DNA of 64,000 nt, taken from contig NC_134839.1 of the NCBI RefSeq assembly GCF_965363235.1, positions 57,317,560 to 57,381,559 on the forward strand. Reading direction: 5' to 3'. Positions 22,772-33,500 of this stretch are shown here, piece after piece. Source of the stretch: Mytilus galloprovincialis (lineage: Eukaryota > Mollusca > Bivalvia > Mytilida > Mytilidae). Positions within the stretch are counted from its first letter, which is position 1, and each line of letters starts with the position of its first letter. The translations under genes and the position numbers were made by a program. The notes beneath the pieces were generated by a model. It saw only the letters and a program-made list of their open reading frames with translations. It was not told the DNA's origin and ran no database searches.

Positions 22772-22965
22772 CTAACTACAGACCAGTATGTCTAACTTCT
22801 ATCACATGTAAGGACGCAGAACATATCGTACATAGCAACATCATGGACCACTTTGACAAAAATGAATTACTAACTGAATGCACAACACGGATTCCGCAAA
22901 AGACGATCATGCGAATCCCAACTCATCATAACCATCAACGACACAGTCAAAGAACAGCATGCAAT
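22772..22965 (+). mobile_element. LINE (non-LTR) reverse-transcriptase fragment
   Basis: One frame reads NYRPVCLTSITCKDAEHIVH followed by SNIMDHFDKNELLTE. After a +1 shift near 22880 another frame reads AQHGFRKRRSCESQLIITIN. These are conserved blocks of LINE reverse transcriptase (NYRPISLTS, then QHGFRKKRSCETQL) of the jockey/CR1-like kind. The fragment is frameshifted and truncated on both sides, so it is a dead relic. Confidence 0.75.
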
Positions 22966-24010
22966 ACAGTTTAGATGACTGAAAGAAAAAAAAAGAAAAA
23001 AATACAAATACTAATAATTGTTCTCAAAACTGAAGAAAACTATAACATCGAAGACATGACAGTGTATGCAAAGGAACAAATCTGGTTGTGTTATACTTCT
23101 ACTAATAAAAAATGCTATCAGACACGGTTAAAAATCTATATAATAGTACTTATAACCATCTTCTGTTTATGTTCATTCGTGTTCCTGTTTTATAAAGAAA
23201 ATAAGCTGCGAGGTATAAGGAAATGAGATACCAACCTATCGATCAAATAAAAAAGGCAAGTTGTGACTTAAACTTGCAAAAACAATCAAAGATCTGCCAC
23301 CAACAAACAATTATTCGGAAAAAAAAACACAATTAAGATATATGTATTATTAATTTATGACATGAGACAACAATTGACACGAGTCCTGACTATGCTAACA
23401 TAATAAAAATTAAAAAAAAAAACATATTCAGCATCAATCATTAATATACAATTAATCATAATATAAACATTGCAATACACAGTGAGTCATTTCAGTCATC
23501 GATCACTCTATATGTCTTCTAATCTATAATCATATATTAGATTCGATACTCCAAAACATCGAAATTTTATGGGCTGGAGAGTTGCATGGCCTTTTTGGAT
23601 TTTTAATAATGCAAACAGGTTTGTTTTTCTCTTTAATTCTCTTTCTATCGACTTAAGCAATTAGTTTTGTAACTTTTGGCTATACTTTACGTACTCTGCA
23701 TTTAATTTGTCAGTTATGTGAATAGATATTTTTATAATATGGTGCTATCATAATCCCAGTCTGCAGTGTCCCAATCTCGTACATCTACCAGAGTTCTGAT
23801 CATGTACGATCTAAACTAAAAGTTAAGAAGCGTAATGTAAAAAAAAGCAATAGTCTTGAGGGAATCAATTCAAGACTTTTATATAACAATATTGATCTTA
23901 GAATATGGTTATGTGGCGACCTTGATCCTCTTGCAAATTGATTTAGGCTTGTAAATATTGATATGCGTCTGCCGTAGGAAACGTTTTGTCTGCCCTGTCA
24001 TGGGAAAATG

Positions 24011-24137
24011 CAGGGACGGATCAATAATTTTTTAGAAAGGGGGATCGGGTTCAATTATATATGTGCCGATTCAAATGCATTGATCGTTAAAGGGGGGTTC
24101 TAACCCAAACTCCCCCCGCCCCCTGGATCCGCCACTG
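24011..24137. mobile_element. 127-bp hAT-like MITE
   Basis: The left end CAGGGACGGATCAAT and the right end GGATCCGCCACTG (reverse complement CAGTGGCGGATCC) are imperfect inverted repeats of the hAT type. The inside has G-runs and C-runs (GGGGGGTTC, CCCCCCGCCCCC). I could not define an 8-bp duplication. Confidence 0.5.
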
Positions 24138-26377
24138 AATGCATTTACTTGAGCAATCCGAACTGATGGGATTCGATGAAATAAAAATGCACTTTTTTGT
24201 ATTTTACCCAACATACTAATCTTTAGGACAGTTTTGAGTTTGAAATAGAAATGTAAATTGTATCCCAGATTTGTTTATCAGTCATATAAAACTACATACA
24301 ATAAGACCCGTGTAAATTGCTGAACTATAGGAATGCATTTCATGATCCATGACCCGGTTTTGTCATGAATATGAATGAAAAACTGGATGATGACAAATTA
24401 TATAATAATGTATATGAATTATAATAATCATTCCCTTTTTCTTCACTTGTCAAAATTCTTCCTTCTCTTTTCTTTGCAGGCATTCACTAGTATATAAATG
24501 AAAATTATAAGTTTGTTTGCATTTCATATTCTGTTTTTCTAAAGTCTATTTTGTTATGTATCCTTCAGCTATGTCCAACAGATTTTTATACTAAAAGTTT
24601 ATTTTTACTTTAATTGTCGAGTCTAAACTAAATAATGATGTATGGAATTTTATAAGTACCAAAAATACTTTTCTAAAAGATGGAATAGTCAACCAAATCT
24701 AAATGCCTTAGACGTATAGTCGGAATCGGTAACAACAGGAATTTATATCAATGGCTGACTTCTGCATGGGTACGAATTTCGGATTATGCAAAATATTATG
24801 CGTGAAAAATATACAAATACTTTGACATGCATTTCTCAATATGAAAATGACATACCTAGATCTTAATGTATATAATATTTTTGCTGGTGTTTGTGTTCTT
24901 TGTATTGATTAATTATGTTGTTAGACATATTCATTTAAAAATAAATTTGCTACAAAACATGATATTCAATATCATGTGTATCTCAATACTATAGAAACAG
25001 AATAGTCTTTCTAATTTAATGTGAAGGACCATGAAAATAACTGGGTTTTAAATTTCAGTGTCAACTCATATAAAAATACCATTCTCACGAAGAAAGTAGT
25101 AAGCTTTTTATTTTGAAATTGTTTAAAAACATCATCACATGAAAATTATTTATTTTTCATAATTAAAACTTAACAGGGTGTAGATTTGCAATGTGGTGAT
25201 ATATAAGTGTTTCTTTGAGAAAGTGTTTTTCTGCGTGTGGTGTATATAATTAAAAGAAATAAAACAATTTTCTGTTTGAATTTATAACTGATAAATAAAA
25301 AAAAAAATCTATTCAATATTGGTTAAGGTCGCGGTCCTTTAAAATATTCAAAAGTCAAAATATTTAATGATTGCAATTAAAGTGGTTTAATTTATAATTT
25401 CATTCGGTGAAATTTACGATAAATAATGACAAAGTCTGCGTGTCAAAAAGCAATTTAAAGCTGATTCATTATTACATTCAACACTTTAAAACTTTGATTT
25501 GGTCTGACATCTTAATCAACCGGGTAAGCCTTTTTTTATTTTGTGAACAGCATGAACGAGTAAAATGTAGACTGAATGTTCTTGTGTTCATGCCTTTTAC
25601 ATGTTCTTTCTTACAAAAAATATTAACAAAAAGAACACGCTTTATAAACCACATGTTTTTTTTTTTTAATAATTATGCATTGTTTTGATGCGTATTTCTT
25701 ATTTTATTGTGTTCGAATGTATCATATACTGTAGATTTAGCTATATCGTTAAAAGGCATAGGGCAAAATCTAGCAACACAAATCTAGAGCGGTGTATCGA
25801 TAGCCTAGGAAATTGGATACATACATTATTGAAAAGTGTTATCTCTAAATTAAAACAAATAGATGCAAAATAAATTTCTAAACTTTCAACACATACATAG
25901 ATGAAAAATAAATTTCTAAACTTTCAAAACATCACACCCAGTCAAGTGAAAACCAAAGTGTGAAACTTGTTTCAATTCCGTTAATTTCCAGTGGAAAGTA
26001 TTTCAAGAACGTTGAGAACTGCAGCAATTTTACATTGTAACATTAAAGCAACTTGTTAAGTGTTCCATAGTAGGCATAGTTGGGCCAAGTAGACTGGGCT
26101 GAAGGCTGTGAAATATGGAGTGACACTAAACATGTACTATGTTGTATTCCGGAATAAGGTACGGGCTATTCAAAGATTCTGAGATAAAAATATGATACGT
26201 GTTCCTTAAAGGACAATTTATGTCAGTAGCATCAAATAGTGTGTCGGTATAATTATAGTAAACAAATACAATATGCAAATGTTTATGGATTTTGTGATTT
26301 TATCAGTAATAAAATATTATTACAAAATTTCCAATTAAAAATTAATTAATCATTATTATGGAACATTTTTTTTTATC

Positions 26378-26660
26378 GCAAGACAAGACAAGACAAGACA
26401 AGACAATATTTTATTTGAGTCTCACCTTTTATAAAACATTTACATAATATTACAATTTCACATATAAAACAAGAGCCACTCTAAAAAGAGTTATAGGAGA
26501 CTATAAAAATGGTATATACCTTTACATATATATATACACACACTTAAAATATAAAACATAAAACGTATTAAAAGTATACAATTTTGATGTCATAAGTTAA
26601 AAATGCCGTGCTAATTGATAGCCAGTCTCGCTTCCTCTCGCAATGAATGAAAATAAACAA
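26378..26660 (-). mobile_element. possible 3' end of a LINE with a pentanucleotide tail
   Basis: On the minus strand the sequence runs ..GTGAGACTCAAATAAAAT and then ATTGTCTTGTCTTGTCTTGT, i.e. a polyadenylation-like signal followed by a (TTGTC)n tail at 26378-26405. Short tandem tails are common in CR1/RTE-type LINEs. The body upstream is too eroded to translate. Confidence 0.4.
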
Positions 26661-27400
26661 ATTTTGAAAAGGGGTCTTAATAAGTCAATTAAAAATCATT
26701 AAGTTAATAAACAAATATATAAAACTTCATTTAGTTAAAAGCCAGTTAATAATAGTAATAAAGAAACACTAATATGAATAAATAAAACAAAGATAATACG
26801 GCAATTTGAGCAAAACGTGTCAAATGTTAATGCTAATTCTCACGCTAAGTATACAAAGATTTATAGTTAATTTATATGCTTTTCCCAAATTTATTTAGTC
26901 AATATCCACAGTTATTTAACTCATTTCGTGTCAAATTATGTCACATGACAGTCCAAGTGCTTGTTAACATGCAATGTTATACTACTTAACTTTAAACTTT
27001 TTTCTTGTAGATTTTTCAAATGATGCTACACGAAGTGACCTTGTAGTTTACATACAAATCGTATAAAAAAGATTAATTTTGAGAAGACTTAATTTAAAAA
27101 GCCGACTGCGCATAGTTAAACGAATAAGGGATGGGAAAAGGAAAACAGGATATTAAACAAACTAATCCAGAAGAAGAATAGTACGAAAAGTGCTACTTGG
27201 AATTATTCAGGATAGAATGCTAATTATAATTCAAAATTGGTTGTGTCCATTTTCTTTGTGACATTTTACTTGCGTTGCTTTGCTAAATTATACAGGAATC
27301 AATGCAATGATTCAAAATTATGAGTGTCAATAGACTTTTGGACAATTTCATTGTGCTGTTTAACTGAATTCTACGGACTACAATGCAGTAATTCAAAATA

Positions 27401-27515
27401 ATGAATGCCAGTTTGTTTTCTGACATCTTCCTTCTTGTTGCCTTACTGATGGGAATGTATGCATGTAAAGTTTCAAGTCACTTTGTCGTCACAGCGACAC
27501 AGCAAACTAGTCATG
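27401..27515 (+). CDS. Ly6-like protein exon 1: signal peptide
   Basis: It encodes residues 1-38 plus one base, ending CATG|GTAATA (phase 1). A hydrophobic core IFLLVALLMGMYA is followed by a likely cleavage around KVSS-HFVV. The ATG has A at -3. Further in-frame ATGs at codons 17 and 19 would destroy the signal peptide. Confidence 0.8.
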
Positions 27516-30500
27516 GTAATATAATCTTCTACAGAAATATTGATAGGAAATTTTAAGTTGTATTTTTATATGTAGTCTTTTTCGGTATTTGTTATTGAAT
27601 ATCTGTTTACGAAGTAGCCTTATATATGTACTAAGATATTTATCATGCAATCAGCCAACTATTGTACAAATAAAGGGTATACAAATAAATTTTTACTATA
27701 TTTGTACTTTTACAAATAAACTCTCCTGTGACCCCGCTTCCATGTTATGCAAAAGATAATGTGGATATTTCTTTTTCCGTACCAGTTCATTTTAGAGTTC
27801 TTTTTGCGCTCCGCGTTTTAACGAAGTCGATTTCTTTGAAAAGTTAGAGACAATGGTTTTTCGATTTTATTCAAAATAACTAAAATATCAATTGTTTGGA
27901 GTAAATTTCAGGATATAAACACTATAATGTAGATTGCCGTTGGAAAATATAAAATGTATTTGTACTCGTCACGAAACAGGAAAAAAGCTCGGCCAGACTC
28001 GCTTTTTGTCCTGTTTCTACATGTATGTCAGGACCGTAACTACCTATGAGGCAGGGGAGGCAGCAGGGGTGCCTCCCCTGAATTTTCTACACCAATTTTT
28101 TTTTTTTGGAAGTAATAAAATGAAATTTTGACAATATGTACACCAAGAACTTGAATTTATATAATAAACAACACAAGTTTACAGTTTTAACAGTGTCATG
28201 ATACGTGATATATGCGTCATTTTCCGGATTTTTCATCGAAAGTGAACCGTTTCAGTATTTGTATTTTGTGTTTTTTTTCGTGTGGCCATCCGTCTGTTAT
28301 TCAGTATTCGTACGAGAACACACATGAAACTTTGATTTCGACAATTTTGAATAAAACTTAACTATTCACATTTATCTAGGGGCTCAATTAAGCAGAGGAA
28401 GTTCCCTTTGAATTGTGAATCTTTTATGATATCGGGAATTCGTTACCGGCTGAATCAGCTGTTTTAACCGCTTCTCCCGATCGCACGAGAACATTATGGT
28501 CAATGCCTAAGTAGTTAAACACCCCATTCGTTGTAGCAGGGACTTTCTATACTAAGTATATACTTGACTGTATTTAAAGTTCCTGTTTTTAGTTATATAC
28601 ATGTCTGACTGTTCAGCTTTCAACAATATTGAAATTCAAGGTCCTCGATAAAAAAATTATCTTGCGTTCCATGATATTAGTTGCTTTATATGTTTTTTAA
28701 CTTACCAGTTTGATTTCTAATAAAAATATCTTTAAAGTCATAAGAAACGAGTGACCGGTGAAAAATAATGTTCTTCCAATTCTTGAACCAATGCATACAA
28801 ACATCATTAACAGTAGTCTTCTGTGCACGAATTTATCATTTTTTTTTTCGGTTAAATTTCGTATAATCGTCAATTTTTTTTTCAATCGGTCAGTGTTGTT
28901 GTGAAAATATGGCAGGTAATTAAAGTTCGTGTTTTGAAGCCGAAGTTTAACGATTGTCACCTGTTTGTCAACAATCGACAAAAAATCAACAGAAAGCACG
29001 GAAATTGAGCACGTGTTTAACATGTAAATACAGATAATAGTTTATTTTAAGGACATCAATGGATAACTATTGTGATCATCGGATTTTTACGAGATGGGTC
29101 ACACTGAGGTCACTTTGCATACGGAAAATATATCGGGGGAATTGCTTCCTGGAGGAAGGAAGCAATTAAAATAAAGTAAACTTCTTCTAAATATGAATAA
29201 ATTAAAGAATTTTCTTCAGAAAAAAAGTATATGTACATAAGTTTTATAATGAAAACTATCCATTGAGTTTTAAAAAAAAACATATGCATTATTTTTTTTT
29301 TTGATTTGGGGTTTCTTATGACTTTAAATACAGGTAATAATTGTTTGAATAAAAATTGCTTCCAGGATCCAGCATTACTGATGTCTCTTAGAGTAAGGAA
29401 ATCGAAGGAAAACGGGTAATTTTTAGCCATTTTATACTGAGAGGAAAACAAATCTGCGACGCAGCCCCCAACCCCTCTCTTGTGGGCCTCAGTCGGCGGC
29501 CCCCAAACCCCTGCCTCCCCTGAATTAGAACCCTAGTTACGGCCCTGTTATGTCATACAAATAAATGTGATATTTTCCGACAATGTACATATATATTGTA
29601 TATATACCTTGTGACAAAGTATACGTTTTTTTCACCTATATCATGATCGACTATACATGCGAGGGGAACATTTTATCTTGAACCGTTAGAATTCATTTTG
29701 ACATGTTTAATATATTTGATGCGTCGTATACGATAAGTGTATAGGAATGCATTTTTTATATTGCATTAGTTTCATTTTTTCACAGGTCTAACATGCTGGA
29801 CATGTCCAGAGATGTATAGTAATCAAGAATGCAATGATTGGGCACCAGATATTCCCTGTCCACAAAGTATGTATTCGCAGACCAATAACCCCTATTAGCA
29901 TATTACTTATTGAATATAATTTATGACAAAAGCAAATGATACGTTCAGATTGTGCATGCAAAATTAATACTGTTATTCTCTTTCTATTTTGATCATGATA
30001 ATGACAATGGAGGTCACTGATATTTTTTTTTTATTTGATAAACGCCTAGTATCAATGTTCAATTTGAATCAAATATTCTGAATAAATCGTTTATTAAATG
30101 AAGATTGAATTGACAGAATGTTATATTTTCAAGACATTATAAAATAAAAACAATATTTTGATTGATAATTTATGAAAAAGATCTGAATTGAAGCAAAAAA
30201 CAGTACTTTTCAGAGATATTTTATTTAATGAAAAAATATCGTCGGTACTTTATCAAATTCTTCTCTTAATATTTTTGTAGTTATATTCAAATATATTTAT
30301 ATACATGTACGGGGAGGATTGTGCCTGATATTCATATGATGAAGACATAATTTTTCAATCAGTTTAATTGAAGTCCGGAGCTGGCATGTCAGTTAACTGC
30401 TAGTCATTTTATTTATTTTCTTTGGTTACATCTTCTGACATCAGACTCGGACTTCTCTTGAACTGAATTTTAATGTGCGTATTGTTATGCGTTTACTTTT

Positions 30501-33500
30501 CTGCATTGGCTAGAGGTATAGGGGGAGGGTTGAGATCTCACAAACATGTTTAACCCCGCCGCATTTTTGCGCCTGTCCCAAGTCAGGAGCCTCTGACCTT
30601 TGTTAGTCTTGTATTATTTTAACTTTTAGTTTCTTGTGTACAATTTGGAGTTTAGTATGGTGTTCAGTATCACTGAACCAGTATATATTTGTTTAGGGGC
30701 CAGCTGAAGGACGCCTCCGGGTGCGAGAATTTCTCGTTGCATTGAAGACCTGTTGGTGACCTTCTGCTGTTGTCTGCTCTATGGTCGGGTTGTTGTCTCC
30801 TTAGCACATTCCCCATTTCCATTCTCAATTTTATGTACTAGTATGTGATTAGAGTATGGTATAATGCGAACCTAATAAGTAAGTTTTTGTCGCCATTTTA
30901 TGTACACAAACTAGTATGCTATAATTTTAGCCAGAGTTAAGAACTAACAGGACACCTTGAGTTGTATCCATTAAATTAAATCTGGTGCCATTTCTTTACC
31001 AATTATCATAGTTCTCCATAAGAAAAACAATATTTGCAGTTTTTCTCTCATGCTATATTGTAGTTTATTATACGTCATGACGGACCTTTTCAATGTAAGT
31101 GTCATACTAAGACAGGAGCTTGTAATTCAGTGGTTGCCGTTTTATGCTGTATATCATATTTGTTTTTTCGTACATTATTTTGTACATAAATCAGGTTTTT
31201 CGTTTCTCGTTTAAACAGTTTTATATTTGTCATTTAGAGGCATTTTATAGTCGACTATGCGGTATAATGGGTTTTGCTCATTGATGAAGACCGTACAATT
31301 ATCCAAAAAAGTTGATTATTTCTATGTTATTTGGTCTCTAGTTGAGAGTTGTCTCATTGACAATCATACCACTTCTTTTTATTCGTACATTTGTCGCCAA
31401 AAATATATTTTTATTAAAACATTAAATTATTGAACATCTTATCTGGTAAGATTATTTTACTTTAATGATATGTATTATTGCGTTGTATGAAAACGATTGA
31501 ACGAATTGATGATTGTTTTCTTCAAATTTGTCACAGTGACTTATTTGACATTAATATGATTTTGATCATTTATTTGCAGATAAAACTACATGTGCAACAA
31601 TTCATAGATTCAATACAAGTAGCAAAGTCAGCATAAGAGTAACCAAATCATGTGTGATTCCATTGGAATGTGATAAGTCGGTTGTTGGGTGCATAACAAA
31701 AGATGGCGCCACGGTACGATATCCAATATTAAGTCGTCCTGAATATGCATGAAATATTTGCCACTGGACGTTAAGCAACCAACAATCAATCAACCCCATA
31801 TTAAGAATTTATTAATCAATTAAATGATTGATTCATGTCCAATACTGAAGACTATAATAGTTGCCCTCTAGCTTATGATAGGTCAAACATACGACAAAGC
31901 ATTGATTTACAATCTTCTATACTTAAGAATGTTCCATATATTCTAGCTGACATAAAAAAAATCACCACTCTCTCTTCTAAGAATACATCAAGAAAGAAAG
32001 ATATTATGAATATTTGCCACCTAGCCTTTAAAGGGTAAATTATTTTTTGACAAATGATATAAAAACCTCACAACTACAATAAAACGTTCATTTGAAAAAA
32101 ATGTTAAAAACATTAATTAAGCATCCATACATTAATGAACCATTAAAACCGGTAAAAAAAATAGTTTCATAATAAATGAATTCATTAACAAAACGCAAAT
32201 GAATAAAATATCCATATATGTTAATTTGTTTAAGATTTTTTCCCCTATGTCAAAAAGACCAGAATGCTGGATTTGTTGATCGACAAAATCGTGTTTGATC
32301 GATTGATACGTCAACCAGGGACTTTCTATACTAAGTATACTATTTTAGTATAGGGAGTCCCTGCATCAACAGACAATCGATTGATGTCTTTAAATAGACA
32401 ATCGGTATTTATTTCAATTTGGAAAATTTAAATAAACCTGGTAGATGTCTTGTTAATTGTTTACAAATAATTCGAAAGTATGTTGAGAAAATGTCGTGTC
32501 ATGGTAAAAATAAAGTAAATTGAAACAATCTTATTTTTAAATCTTGTAGATTATATACAAGTATCATGCATGGCATTCAATGTTATTAAACAAAACTCTT
32601 ACTATTTGAATTTAAAAGAAAGGGAGAGGTGCAAAGGAGGGAACAACAACCATAAGTTCTATAAATATAGATATCAACTATAAAAAGTCTATGAGCAGAA
32701 AAAAAAAACAACAAAAAAACCTAATAGATGTGGCAAGACGGACCCCGGCAAATCTGCAGTCGAACTAAGTTGCTCTGGCAGGGTAATCACTTCCTGCTAC
32801 TAAATTATATCGTCGTACCCTCTGACGATACAATATAAAATAAAATTCGGTTATTTACATACAGTATATTCCCCTCCAGAAATCAAATGTTGTTTAAAAA
32901 AGAGGGACGAAAGATACCAAAGGGACAGTCAAACTCATAAATCTAAAACAAACTGCCAACGCCATGGCTAAAAATGAAAAAGACAAACAAACAACAGCAC
33001 ACATAACACAACATAGAAAACTAAAGATTAAACAACACGAACCCCACCAAAAAACTAGGGGTGATCTCAGGTCCTCCGGAAGGGTAAGCAGATCCTGCTC
33101 CACATGTGGCACCCGTCGTGTTGCTTATGTGATAACAAATCCGGTAAATAGTCTAATTCGGTAGGTCACGTTCCTGAAAGGGAAGGGGATTGTAGTTTCG
33201 ACGTAAGGAACATATCCGATATAATTTGTGAAACGGTTATTCCATAACGGTCAACCAACTCGTGATGGCGTCCGTAAAATTTACGAAGGGAGGATTTCAA
33301 CTTCACCATTTGGAACTCTTGGTTTAATAGCTTCCTTGTGAGCAGCTTGTTAATGTTTCTATAGATATAACGGCCTTCCAAACACTTTTAGATTCCTAAC
33401 ATCACTGAAGAGACATTAATTGTCGATATCCGGATATGGTGTAAAAAAATTAAGAACTTTTACAATAATTTGCAAAGTCCTTTAATTGGACTCTCGTTTA

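Larger units (their letters stand above)
21748..27400. other. head-to-head intergenic region
   Basis: About 5.65 kb separates the minus-strand oxidase activator start from the plus-strand Ly6 start. It carries LINE remnants (22772-22965 and possibly 26378-26660), a hAT-like MITE (24011-24137) and otherwise AT-rich sequence. No CpG-rich promoter or TATA arrangement is distinctive enough to call. Confidence 0.6.
29867..31579 (+). other. intron 2 of the Ly6-like gene (phase 1)
   Basis: It contains two dispersed mussel repeats back to back (30370-30835 and 31090-31385); otherwise AT-rich. Confidence 0.7.

Noticed and set aside
28697-29451. Two minus-strand open frames as genes
   Set aside because: They lie inside the hAT-like element, are Phe/Lys/Ile-rich as expected from AT-rich DNA, and show no motif.
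32894-33381. Open frames on both strands near 33 kb
   Set aside because: They coincide with a dispersed repeat and read through its low-complexity A-rich part.
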